Shown here: piece after piece, positions 1 to 12,000 of the stretch
How the letters are laid out: every line of letters begins with the position of its first letter
Position numbering within the stretch: position 1 is the first letter of the stretch
NCBI RefSeq assembly: GCF_004798865.1
Contig: NW_025335425.1
Span: 2,719-66,718, forward strand
Source: Varanus komodoensis
Taxonomy: Eukaryota > Chordata > Lepidosauria > Squamata > Varanidae
DNA: 64,000 bases
Reading direction: 5' to 3'
Notes under the pieces: generated by a model
Told to the model about the DNA's origin: nothing
The model's input: the letters and a program-made list of their open reading frames with translations, nothing else
The model's database searches: none
Translations under genes and position numbers: made by a program

Positions 1-1379
1 CCTTCTCTTGCCTCATCTTGAAGAATTGGAGAAAGACTTCTCCTCTTGAAGGCACAGCAGGGCTTCTCCATGGGGATGGTGCTTGAATGGGTTGCTGTGT
101 CCAGGGGAGAATACAAGTGGTTGTGCTCCTGCATCTCAGAGGCAGAGAGTTCAGGCATGCCCAGAAGGTTTGTGAAGGGTACCTGGGGGTGGTTCCTTAT
201 CCATGCATGCTGTGCTTTGGCTGATTCTGGATTGGGAGGGAGGCTTCCATGCGTTCATGTGCTCCTTGATGGGCGGGAGATTCCACGATGGTATCTCCTT
301 GGTGGCAGATGTCAACTAGGCATGAAATGCAGAACGAGGAAGGAGTCTTCCTCTATTCCAAGCATGGAGCACCTTTTTCATGAAGCATTTATTTCTTCAT
401 TTGGCTCATTTATATTTAGCCCTTTCTCATTTCAAGGGACTCGGGGCAGCTTACCTAGTTTTCATTCCTGCCAAGTGAGATGGACTGATGATCTGTGGCT
501 GGTTCAAAGCCACCCAGTCTGCTCCGTGGCTGAGTGGGGACCAGAACTGGAATAACCCAGGTCCAGTTCCTCAGGCTTAAGCACTGCACTGGTTTGACTC
601 CAAGCCTCTCAGGCATTGCCCATTGCACATTTCCACCTCCCTCCCTATGTGAGCTGAGTTGCACATGATGACACTGGTGTGGCCCTCGTGTGCTGGACTC
701 CACTTGCCACTGTGGGCTCTCTAAGCCCCTGCATCTCTCGCATGGTTTGTTGGTAGCATGATATATTCAATAAGAGTACCTGGATGGACTGGGAGAGCAC
801 ATTGCAGGAAGGAATCACCTTCACCTTCCTCAGCTGGCACAGCTGCACAGTGCACCAGACCTTTCTTCAGAGAACAGAGTCTGCCTTCCCAGAGCACAGA
901 CCACCTGCCTTGCTAAAAGCCAAGGTGGCAAAAGGAAAGGGAGAGGAGAAAACCGAATAATATGGAAGGGTGTGGTAGAAGCATCCCAAGCCTTTCTTTA
1001 ATTTTCTTTTGTTGGACTTTGATCCCTGTGAGTTCCAGCAAGAAATATTCCTGGAAAACTTCTCCCATAATTGGTAGATAATGTCCAGAAACAGAAAAAA
1101 AATAGCTGTCTTCAGACTGAGTTCCAAAAGTAAGTAACTTTACCTGAACTCACTTCCAGGAACACACATATCGCCACAGTGACACTCAGTTACTTTGTGT
1201 GCCAGCAAGACTTGCCCAACTCTACAACCCCTTCTGAGTGGAGATTCCCCATTCCCATGTTAGATGGAGGATCAGATGCGGATGCTCAAATTGATGGTCA
1301 ATTTGGGGAGAGGGAAAAGGGGATGGCATGGAAAGAACAGGGACTGCTCAGGATATAAGGGAGCTGTTTCTCTTCTCAG
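1..1379 (+). other. Intron 5 remnant of V2R-A
   Basis: No coding exon is visible. The first 340 bases and the stretch from about 830 to 1330 align by eye with intron 5 of V2R-B (about 11290-11900 and 12780-12960) and more weakly with intron 5 of V2R-E (about 51965-52130). This shows that A is a tandem paralogue whose exons 1-5 lie outside the window or are lost. Between roughly 370 and 650 the alignment is interrupted by repeat-like sequence resembling the 3' end of an L2 LINE followed by a MIR-like stretch. The splice acceptor CTTCTCAG of exon 6 ends the interval at 1379. Confidence 0.6.
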
Positions 1380-2054
1380 ACGCAGAACATTGCATGAACT
1401 GTCCAGAAGAACAGCATTCAAACAAGGACTGGGATCAGTGCATCCCCAAGGTCATCACCTTCCTCTCCTATGAAGAATGATTGGGAACCTTCCTCTCTTT
1501 CTGGGCTCTACTTTTCTCCATAATCACTGGATGCATACTGGGAATCTTCAGGAAATTCCAGGAAACCCCAGGCATCAAGGCCAACAACAGGTATCTCTCC
1601 TACATACTCCTAATCTCCCTCCTGCTTTGCTTTACATGCTCTTTCCTGTTCATTGGCCAGCCAAGAAATGTCACCTCTCTGCTCTGCAAGTAGCCTTTAG
1701 CATCATCTTCTAAGTGGCCATCACTTCCCTGCTGGCCAAAACAATCACTGTGGTGCTGACCTTCCTGGCCACCAAGCCAGGCAGCATGCTGAAGGTGATC
1801 AGCTTGGCCAGGAAGCCTTCAATGAGACCAAGCTGATCACCTTCAGTATGCTAGTCTACTGCAGCATTTGGGTGTCCTTCGTGCCCACTTACCTGAGCAT
1901 GAGGGGCAAGTACATGGTGGCTGTGCAGGTCTTCTCCATCTTGGCCTCTAGCGCTGGGCCGCTGGGTTGCATCTTCCTCCCCAAATGCTACATCATTCTA
2001 GTGAGGCCTGACCTGAATACCAAGGAGCATCTCATGATGAAAAGCAAAGCATAG
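1380..2054 (+). pseudogene. V2R-A: broken 7TM exon (exon 6)
   Basis: This is the last exon of a vomeronasal type-2 receptor, opening with the end of the cysteine-rich linker ([13 protein letters not shown]) and ending with the family tail [16 protein letters not shown] and a TAG stop. The reading frame is broken by a TGA at 1478-1480 just before TM1 and by a one-base loss near 1688-1692 that brings in stops. A large deletion near 1785-1807 removes about 270 bases covering the end of TM3 to TM5. The exon is 675 nt against 905 nt in the intact paralogues. TM6-TM7 (STWVSF-type segment, here [12 protein letters not shown]) remains readable. The deletion point carries an inverted copy of the TM6 coding sequence (see findings). 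No upstream exons are in the window. I call it a host pseudogene with high confidence. Confidence 0.93.
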
Positions 2055-3429
2055 TTTGTATCTGTGTTGTTTATTAAATATTCATGGTTTTTACATTTGT
2101 GAATGCCCAAAGGTCCAGATTGGGTCTATGGGCAGTACAGAAATTCAACAAGCAAGCAAACAGATTTTTTTTTTTCAATTTTCTATACTGGGAATAAAGA
2201 ATCTTTGTATGAAACATGAGGAAACTGCAGGCAAGATCTCTTCCAACTTTAATATTGTTAGACAAATCCTCACTGAATGGAAGTTGGGATTAACAGGAGT
2301 GTATCTCTCCTTTCTTATTTTTTTTCTTCCCTGGAGAAAATGTTTCCATGAGCAATGTAAGGAGCTTAAATCTCCCTTCCCAAATTTACATGGACTTGAA
2401 TTCAAGGCACAGAACTCTTCCCAAAGTTAGATTAATTGCAATTTTCCAAGTGATTTTGCTTTGAAGAGGAGGATCCGCAGGGTTAATCAAGAATGTGTTT
2501 TGTTAATTTTCTGGAGCTTAAGAAAACTGTCCATCCACTGACACCTTGTGGCACGAGGGGGGGCAGGGGGGAGTGCTGCAGTGTCCACAATTGCAAACCC
2601 TTCCTTGCTTACAAGCAAATACCTTCAAAGGACTGAAAAACCCTAGAGGTAGCAGCTGCACTGCCAGAGCCCTCTGACTGCCCAAAGGGGTCTTTTGCTT
2701 GAGGAGAAATGAGTAGGCATCTCCCTCCAGGCCTGGAACTTTTCCAAAGAGCTAAATTTGTTTTCTGCAAATTTGTGCATTGCCCTTGCTGTGTGTTAAG
2801 TTTTACTGCAGTGGCATTTCTTCTGTGCATGATTCATGAAGATTCTCCTTCCTAATCCATGCTTTGAAAATTTGGCCGCTCCTTCCAGTCAATTTAGTAA
2901 CAGCAGCAGCAGCAGCAGCAGCAGCAAAAGATCTTTCTAGCCTCAGAAGAAAGAACAAATGTGGTGGAAGCTGTCCCCAGGATGCTGGAAGTGTGAGCAT
3001 GAGTCACTGTGCAACTCTGCCGGTCTTTATTCTGCTCTCTCTTATTTGCAATGATTCCATTGGAAAGGAAAACAGAAACAAAGGCAACCTGCAATATGAA
3101 CATCACACTTTCAGAGGATGAATGATAATAAGCTTTCTTAAATATTCCTCAGCTCCAATTTGATGTGACTTCCAAAGGAATTATGTGCAAGAAAGTTCAG
3201 GTGTGGCACAGATGGGCCAGGTGGCCTGGTTCCATCAGCAAAGGGTGACTGTTGCTGCTTCTGTTGCTCAGAGATGTTGGCTCCTCTCTGAAGGCTTTTT
3301 CATCTTGCCAAGGGATGATGGAAGTGGGTAATCTGTCTCCTGAAAGAAATTCCTATATTCAATGAGATACAACTTCCCCAACAATCTTCCTCCAAAGTCA
3401 GATCAAGGGCTGGATCTGTGGAGGGTTAC
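2055..3429. other. 3' flank of V2R-A, shared with V2R-B and V2R-E
   Basis: There is no gene here. Several stretches align with the 3' flank of B (13900-15540) and E (about 53700-54060): the GAAATGTT-GCAATGT segment near 2335, the CTTCAAAG segment near 2620, and the CATCACA-to-AATAAGC segment near 3100. The interval is therefore part of the duplicated V2R unit. A (CAG)8 triplet run lies at 2901-2925 and is absent or degenerate in the B copy. Confidence 0.5.
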
Positions 3430-3790
3430 TGCTCCTAGGCACAATCTGAGATTAGCCATAGGAATCCCCTCAGCACAGTAGGGTACTCTTTCAAAAGCCA
3501 TATGGAAATTCTTGGTAAGAAGGTCTACCAGATTTGCCTTCCTCACGTTCTTCTGCTTGTGGACACGGTAGAAGAAGTCCAACACATTAGAGAGCTTTCC
3601 TTTTGCAGAAGTCCTGTTAAATCTTTCCCAGCACTGCAATCCCTTCAGTGTGCTTTTGATTGGCAGTTCAAGAATGCTTTCAAGAGATTTGCCCAGAACA
3701 GAATTTAAACTGACTGGACTGTGCTTCCCTCCTTTTGCACTCCTTCTCCTTTTGAAAATGTGTGATACATTGGCCATTGACCAGTCCTCC
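3430..3790 (-). mobile_element. Old CR1 LINE fragment, reverse-transcriptase part
   Basis: The minus strand reads ANVSHIFKRR, then SPVSLNSVLGKSLESIL. This is recognisable as the start of the CR1 reverse transcriptase (compare the usual ANVTPIFKKG...RPVSLTSVPGK). It is followed by a degenerate LLEFF...KAFDKVPH-like segment. It is short, diverged and inactive. A homologous fragment lies downstream of V2R-B at about 16700-17130, so the insertion predates the A/B duplication. Confidence 0.6.
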
Positions 3791-5545
3791 AGGGGAGAGC
3801 AAAGATGCTTCCTTAAATCTCCCTCAGCCCGAGGAGTAGCAGCCTTAGGGCGTTCTCCTTCACTTCCTCACTCACATGTAAGAACCAATATTGAAAATTT
3901 GTCTGGGACTCTCTCCTTCCTCAATTGAAGATAATGGGATTGTAGAATTCCTTCTCTTTATGGAACACAGAGCTTTGATAGTCTTAAGACTTTGGGAATT
4001 TCTTCTTCAAAAGATCTTAAGTCACACCTTTCCACTCCTTTTCCTGGTTATTCACTAATAAGCAGCACCCACAACCCTGAAAAGAGCACGGAGCTCTAAC
4101 AGAGAAAGATACCACCAAAAGGGAACACTTTTAACTCTCTTCCCATTTCAAAAAAACTGGCTTCATCAATGGTTTATTTATTAATTTAAAATGGCTAGAT
4201 TTCTTCTCATTCATACACATTTCATTTTCCTATGTTTTAAATTATATATCTCGACTTTTTTTACGAAATTTTATCTCCTCCTTCTCTTTGGAAACTCCAG
4301 AATAAATCCGAATAGAGAAAGTTCACTTGTATGTCTCTTTCTGTTATAGAATCAGACCTGCACCCTCTCTCAGAAAGCAGAAGAATTCCAAGCCAGGTTT
4401 CTGTTTAGCATTTGCATGTTTAATAGACACAGACTCTGATACAACATGCAAGGAAGCTACTGAACAGATATATCAATAAAGCTCAGTCAGTAATATAATC
4501 TATCCCATTGTTACTGGTCTTTCTGATCGGTTCAGAGATTTCTTGCATGTATGAAGACATCAAGATGCAATTGCACTAACTTTATCTGGAAACTTCACAC
4601 TCTGTATGGATGTGCGTGATGAGCAGGTTATACAAGTGTGCGTGTGTGGGCTGTGCTTTTGTACTTGAGTTTGTCTCCTGTACCCAGGAGTGTGGTGTTG
4701 TTAGTGCACAGAGGACCTTGGGCACCAATTCAATAAAGACACAGAAGGTGATGATGTTTAGATCTTCCCTATGAGTCTGACTGGTTATTCTGCACAAACA
4801 GAAAACTGAGATCCTGTCCCACACATGGGGCTCTCTGTTGTTGTTTGGGTCAACATCCAAGCATTTTCCAGAAACTTAACTCTCTAGGACTTCCTCTTTC
4901 AACATCCTTTCTGTCTGATCCCTATTTTGGGAAAGGTTCCACTATTGAAATGAAGCAATATTGCTTTGGACTCCCTCCAAAACCTCCCTTTTTGATATGG
5001 TTCAAATCTAATCACATTGTGACCCTTATTTCTCATATCTTCAATGACATTTTTGTCTCAGATGCTGAGTGATGCCATTTAGAATGCAATCTTGAGTTGA
5101 CTTCTTGCTGCCATTTAGGATACTGAGAAAGTCCAAAGTCTTTCCAAAGTCATTTAGGAAATGGAGAAACTGATTCTAAGATGCATTCATCCAGTCAATA
5201 TGGGGGGGACAGAAACCATTCTGCTGTCCTTTCCCTTTTTCCTTTTCCCATTTTTATTGTTTTTGTAGGAGAAACTTATACAGTGCAAAGCAAAGGAAAG
5301 AGCACACCCGGGACAAGAATCCCTTCATCCTGGCTCCTATGAAGGAGCAACATCAGTGAGGTCCTAAAATCTTGGGTTGTTTTATCTATTTATTTATTGG
5401 CAGCTTCTTTGCTTGCAAAACATTCAGGAATTTGTGGAGGTGTTTCCGCTTTTAAACCTCTTAATTATGCTAATCATCATGAATTCTTGACACTTTTGCT
5501 GAACCTCCTGGGATCTCCTGCCCCAAACCATCACCTCTCAGTCCA
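3791..5545. other. Intergenic between V2R-A and V2R-B
   Basis: I see no supported gene. The part up to about 4330 continues to align with the 3' flank of V2R-B (about 17130-17640), including the CACATTTCATTTTC segment. The rest is unique, AT-rich DNA without recognisable repeats beyond short ATTTATTT tails near 4170 and 5390. Confidence 0.4.
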
Positions 5546-5549
5546 ATGA

Positions 5550-5600
5550 TATAAGGAGGAGCTTGCAGAGCAGATAGAGTTGTGTCTTGCATCCAGGCAC
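5550..5600 (+). promoter_or_regulatory. Candidate promoter of V2R-B
   Basis: A TATA-like TATAAG lies at 5550-5555 and the 14-mer TTGCATCCAGGCAC at 5587-5600, about 276 bp before the ATG. The 14-mer recurs exactly upstream of V2R-D and V2R-F. The motif is seen directly; the promoter role is inference. Confidence 0.35.
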
Positions 5601-5777
5601 TGAACTGGAGGCTTGTTAACACATTCTCGTCCACTCAGGGCATTGGAGAAGCATTTAGGCAAGGCAGGAGGTCCTTGGCCTAGTGTCTTCTCTTCATCCC
5701 CCTCAGGTGAACCATTGAAGACTGGCTCATTTCTGTCTGGGGAGTCAGAACGAGTCCGCACTTCCGAAGAGCATTGC

Positions 5778-5819
5778 TCTTGCTCTTGCCCTTGCCCTTG
5801 CCCCTGCCCTTGCTCTTAC
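5778..5819. repeat. Imperfect CTTGCC hexamer repeat
   Basis: About seven imperfect units of CTTGCC/CTTGCT lie 45 bp upstream of the V2R-B start codon, in the presumed 5' untranslated region. Confidence 0.7.
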
Positions 5820-5862
5820 TAATTGTACCTACAATTATTTGAAAGGGGCAAGAACATCTGGA

Positions 5863-6074
5863 ATGAGACATCTCTTCCTCCTGCTACTACTTTCTGCTGA
5901 AGCATCCTGTCGGATGCAGCAGGCCAAATGCCCCTGGAGCTGGACACGAGGGGAACTGCAGCCATGGAATTATTACCATCCAGGAGACTACATTTTCAGT
6001 GCCATCATCTCTGCAGCACAAATCCGTTTTGCGCCACACACTTTCAATAAACCTGCCTCAAATGGAGAGATTGA
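5863..6074 (+). CDS. V2R-B exon 1
   Basis: It encodes the signal peptide ([16 protein letters not shown]) and the mature N-terminus with the CPWSW and YYHPGDYIF markers. It ends in phase 2 at a GA|GTAAGT donor. Confidence 0.92.
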
Positions 6075-9000
6075 GTAAGTCATTGATCTGCTTCATATGA
6101 TATGTGGAAGTGCCATGGGCTGCTTTACAGCTCAGCTTGCAGTGGCATGAAAAATATGAACATATGTGTAGGAATTTGAGCTTGGGCTTCCCACTTCAAA
6201 AAGGGATCAGTGGGTTTGTGTGGAAAGACTGAGAAACACAATGCAGGGACAGAAGCAACCTCATATGGCAACAGTTGCAGATGCTGTGAAATCTGTGAGT
6301 TTCAGGAGGAATGGATTGGTCAGGTGACACATCCTTTTTTTTTTCCTTTAGATGGGGAGCCACTTATTACTGGAAGATCCTCTCCTTCCTCTTTGCCATC
6401 CATGAAGTAAATCAGAATCCCAGGCTCTTGCCTAACATCACCCTGGGCTACAGCATCTATGATACCTATCACGATGCTAGACTGACATCTGATGCAGCTG
6501 TAGACCTGCTCGCAACCTCTCAGGTCCATGTGCCCAACTACAAGTGTGGCAGGAAAAATCATCTGCTGGCCGTCCTTGAAGACCTTGACTCGGACAACTC
6601 CATGCAGCTTTCCAACATGCTGGGCATCTACAAAATTCCACAGGTGGGTGTTTGGGGGAAGCAATTGCAGGTGCCAAGCTGAAAAGTTTGTATTATTTGC
6701 ATGCCTAACATCAGCCCCAGGTTAATAAATTCTTCTGAACCCTGGGATAGAAATTGTTGAAGACCCTTATGCTGATCACCAGGGATGTATTTCGGACTGT
6801 AAGGATCATCCTCTCTATATGGAGTGAACAATTCTGTCAATCATATCATGAGCACCAAGGAGAGATTCCTTCTCTTTCCCGTGCACATAGTTCAGATAGG
6901 AAAGGATGCCAGACAGGGGTACAAGTTGACTGTGTTAGGTCATCCCTAAAAAACAACTGTGGACTGACTTCAGGAATACTCAGATTAAATATTTGGAACT
7001 TGGTTCCAGGATGGAAACTCAGAAGATGTTCAACAATTTAGGGTGCTCACCACATCCAATTTTCAGTGTTGCAAACTTACGATGTTATAGTTCAAATAAT
7101 GTTAATGAATGATGTTGCATGCAGATAATTAAATGTTTAATGTTTTAAGCTCACAAGATGAGGAACCCTGATTTGGTGCTGAAATGAAATGATCCACCAG
7201 TCTTTCCCTTTCTTTCCCAGGTCACTTATGCTTTCACTTCTCAGGCTGTGAGAGATAAGAGTCAGTCCTGTTCCTTCTACAGGATGGTCCCCGAAGAAGG
7301 CATTCAGTACCCAGGGATTGTCAAACTGCTGCTGCATTTCAGTTGGATGATGGTTGGTCTGCTTTCTCAGGACACTGAGAATGGAGATAAGTTCATGAGT
7401 ACCTTGAAATCGGAGCTCCTCAGGAACGGCATTTGTGTGATTTTTTCACACAGCTTGTCAGAACTGAAATCAGGTGCTTTTTGGCTCCCTCAGGACTTAG
7501 TGATGAAGCTGGTAGAAACCAATGTCTATGTTTATTTTGTAGAGATGCATACCTTCTCCTATGGCATACAGTTTGTAGAAGCAGCAACTAAAGGTATGAT
7601 GAAACCTTTTCCAGGTAAAATCTACATCACCACAATGCTGTGGGACTTCTCCTTTGAATTGGCTTTTGTTCCTGATGATTTTGTGAAAGTTTATATGCTC
7701 TTCTCCTTCCTTCTACACACAACTCGAAGGACAAACCTTGATGGTTTTCCGCTTTTTTATCTGACAATGCATCAATTTGAGAGCACAGCATTTGAGTGCA
7801 CCTATTCAAAGCACATGCAGGGAGTGAAAGTGTGGAAGAGGTTCAGAGAGAAGGAGAAACCAGGGGCCCAGCCCCAACTGGACGTGGAGAGAACCCTGTC
7901 TCTGGACAGCTTCTTCACTTACAGTACCATCCATGCTGTGACCCGTGCCTTGGATGCGGCTTTATCTACCAGATTCCAGGGACTGCAGAAGGAAAGAGGA
8001 CGCAGGCTGGGCATGCAGAGGCTTCAGCCATGGCAGGTATTTCTTTCCACTTCTCCTACATTCTTACTGATCATGAATCATTCAATTGTGAAGCTGTTGT
8101 CTTGAAATAAGAATCTGAGAAATGTTCACATCTCTGGGGAAATTCCCTTGGCTGACCCACTTTTTATCCCTCCTCAACGTTTTCCAGTTGAAATTCTTTT
8201 AGTTCTTTCATTGATTCAGGTCTGGCACCATAATTGCACCATCCCAGTGATTCTTGGGGGTTTGTGACTGAATCATGACTTGAAACATGAGTTATCCTTT
8301 TCCCTCTGTCCAGGGGAGTGAGCAAACCATGGTGAGCAAGTTGCACTTCTCAACTCAGCATCAGGTCACTGTTTTTCTTCATGGTGGTTTATGGTGAACA
8401 TACCAGGGCTTGTTCTCTTGCCTGGTTTCCAATCACATGGCAGGGGAATTACATTCTGCACTCAATGCTCACCTAGCCATTGATTCTGTTTGGATGGTTA
8501 ATTCCAGAGTATATTCTGATATCCAGCCAAGCAAAGCAGAGCAATTTGTCCCAGTTGATCTAGGACTGTCAACACAAGCAAGCAAGTGCCCTTTGAGAGA
8601 GTCTGGACTAACAGAAATGGAAAAGAGAATGTTAGGAACATGGTCCTTGGTGTCCCTTGCTGACCAAAAAATCAAGAAGATGAGGGTGAAACTCTGGAAA
8701 AGCAAATTGCCCATCTTGCAATGTGTTGGCAGTTTCTGCCTTATTGATCATTGATAAATATATGTCAGATTTTTCTGGCAATATTTTTCTTATACTTAAC
8801 TTGTCCAATTTGTTTCCTGAAGAAAGACTCCAGATTTTCCTGAAGACACCTAGCAAGCTTAATGTTTTCAGTAGTTGGAAATCTTCTGAATGATTCAGTC
8901 AAATATCCTGTCACCCTCTCCAGGCACAAATGCAGTAAAGTGCCACTCAATGAATGCCCAAATTGGTTTGTGAAGGATCAAAGCCTCTGTTCCCCTGGGA

Positions 9001-12000
9001 AGAGCCTGGCCTCCCTTACCTTGCCTGATGGGCTTGCCCAGATTCCAAGCAATAGTGTATACACCGACTAAACTATGTTTTCAAAATTCGTAAAGCAGAC
9101 TAAGGACATCCAGGATGGAAATCAGAAACTTTCTCCATAACGCAGAACAACAATCTGGAAGCCAAAAGGGCAAAACTGGGGCATGCCCTGTGGTGTCGTA
9201 TTTCTGCAACACTTCTTCTTTCTCTGCTCATTCAGCTCCACCCTTTCCTGAGGGACTCTCAGTTCCACAATCGCTCTATTGACGGGGTGTATTTGGATGA
9301 GAACGGAGACCTGGCAGCTGACTTGGACCTTGTGAACTGGGTGAAGTTCTCCAATGAAACTGCTGTAAGAGTGCAAGTTGGGAGTCTACATAGGCAGGGG
9401 TTGCCTGGACACAAGTTCACCATTCACCGAGATCCTGTTGTGTGGCCCAGATGGAAAGATCAGGTGAAGAAAGTCTTCCCATTCATCACTTTGTATTTAT
9501 TTCCCAGTTTTTAACTAACATGAGATGCCACTGGGATCAAGTGAAATAATGCGATAAGCTGAAATCTGGGAGGCTGTCTCCTCTCCCCCCCTTTGCAACT
9601 CGTTCTCCCCCATCCACAGCTTTATCAGCTCCAACCAATTTTTCCTGCTGCTGCTTCTTTCCATGCTCAGTCCCGACCTCGGGCCAGGTGTGTGGAGAGC
9701 TGCCACCTGGGATCCTTCAAGGTGGCTCGGGAAGGAGAGCCTGTTTGCTGCTATGACTGCATTCCCTGTGGAGAAGGAACCATCTCTGCACAGGAAGGTG
9801 GGTGGGTACGGAGGAAAAGGCAGGACCTGGAGAAGGGAGGCAAGTCAACCATGTTATGAGGTTCATCTGCATTGAATCCTGTATGGATTGGTTGTCCTGG
9901 AGCATCAGAACAGGAAATCATCATCAAGCATGGAAATGTTGAATGGGCCAAACACTTCCTGCTGTTCTCTGTATCCCAGAGTCCCTCATTCCCTCATTGC
10001 TTCTCTGCGGGCCACTTTGTCCTGTGCCTTGCTGTGCACCCGACATACCTTCTCCCTTCATGGACTTTGCTGGGAAATGCCCCAGTACCAGGAAACTGCC
10101 CCTCTTCCCTGCTTCTCCTGCCTGTCTCTCTAGAAATAAAACCTTCCCCACCTGCAGGTGTTTTTTTTTGTTGTGGCACAATTATTTCCCTCTGCACTAG
10201 AATTCACGACACCCTGGACACTCCTGCCCAAACTGATCCAGTGCTCCTTTCTCTCCTTTCCCAGGGGAACTCGCAGCTCCCTTTACTGCTCCCTCCAGAA
10301 ACACCAGGGTGGGTTGTGCAAATGGGAATTCTGAGCAAGATGGGCTTTTGAAACTTCTCTTGCCTCATCTTGAAGACTTCATCGAACCATAGGATCATAG
10401 AATAGAAGATTTGGAAGGGGCCATGAAGGCCATTGAGTCAAACTCCCTGCTGTTGCAGGGCACAATGTTACACCATCCCACTCAGATGGGTGTCAGGTTT
10501 TTTTTTTTTTTTTTTTAATGTCTCCAGTGTGGGAGAGCCCACCACCTTTCCAGGCAGATGGTCCCACTGTTACATTGCTTAAAGAGTGAGGAAGATTTTC
10601 CTGATGTCCTCCCTGAATCTGGGTTGTCGCAACTTGAATTGATTATTCTGTGTGCTGCACTCTGGTATTAGCAAGAAGAGATCCTGACCTTCCTCATTGT
10701 GACAGTCATTGAGGTCCTTATAGAGGGATAGCATGTCCCCTCTCAGCCTTCTCTTCTCAAGGCTGAACATGCCTAGTTCCGTCCTTCTCCTCACAGGGCA
10801 GTGTTTCCAAACCCTGGATCATTTTTGTCACCTTCACTGGACCCTTTTTTAATTTACCTGCATCTTTCTTCAATCTTGGTGACCAGAACTGGACCCAGTA
10901 TTCCAGGTGAGGTCTGACTAGTGAGGAGTATAGAGGAACTACCACTACTTGTGGTTTGGAAGCAATACTTCTGATCATACATCCCAAAATAACATTTGCT
11001 GTTTTGGTGGCTGCATTGCATTGTTGGCTCATGTTTAGTCTATTGTCCACAATTACGCCAAGATCTTTTTCTTGTTCAGTTCTTTTGAGCCATGCATTCC
11101 CCAGCTTGCATCGATGCCTTTGGTCCTTTTTCCTAAGTGGAGGACTTGGCACATTTCCTTATTGAATCGCATTATGTTGCTTTCAGCCCAGTGTTCAAGT
11201 GTATCAAGAACTCCCTGGATCTTCAATCTGTCGTCTATGGTTTTTGGTATTCCACCCAGTTTTGTATCATCTGGCAGTTTTCCTTACTGAATTTCATTCT
11301 CTTGGTAATTGGAATAGGACTTCTACTCTGGAAGGCACTGCAGGACTTCCCTGTGGGGATTGTGATTGGGTGGGTTCCTGCGTTCAGAGGATAATGTGAG
11401 TGATGGTGCTCCTCCATCTCAAGGGTGATGAGTTCAGATATGCCCAAAAGGTGTGCGAATGGAGCCCATGGGGTTGGGTTCCTCAGCCGTGCATGCTGGG
11501 ATTCAGCAGATTCTGGATTGGGAGGGAGACTTTGAGGAGCAGCTAAAACCAGTGCAAGGAAAGACTTTCTGTGAAGTCTCCTTGGCGCGCATTCTTCAGA
11601 GTACAGAGGCTAGCTTACCAGGGGAAGGATCACCTGCTTTGCTAACACACAAGTTGTCAAAAGGAAAGGGAGAAGGGAAAGCTGAAAAAATGGAAGGATG
11701 TCTTAGGTGCATCCCAAGCTTTGCAAGACATGCGTTTGGTGGACTTTGATCCCTCTAAGGTGCAGGAGTGAATATTCCTTGCAAACTCCCCCCATGATTG
11801 TTAGATAATGTCCAAAACCAGAACAAAATAGCTGTCCTGGAACTGAGTGTCAAAAAAAAAAGCAACCTAAACTGAACACCTCTTCAGGGATGCCATAGAT
11901 TGCCAGAGTGACTTATGTGCTGGGTCTGAACTGCCTTGGGGGAAGCAGTGACTAGGGGATCATGTGATAGGGGGACCATGATGGATAACCCACCACTCGA

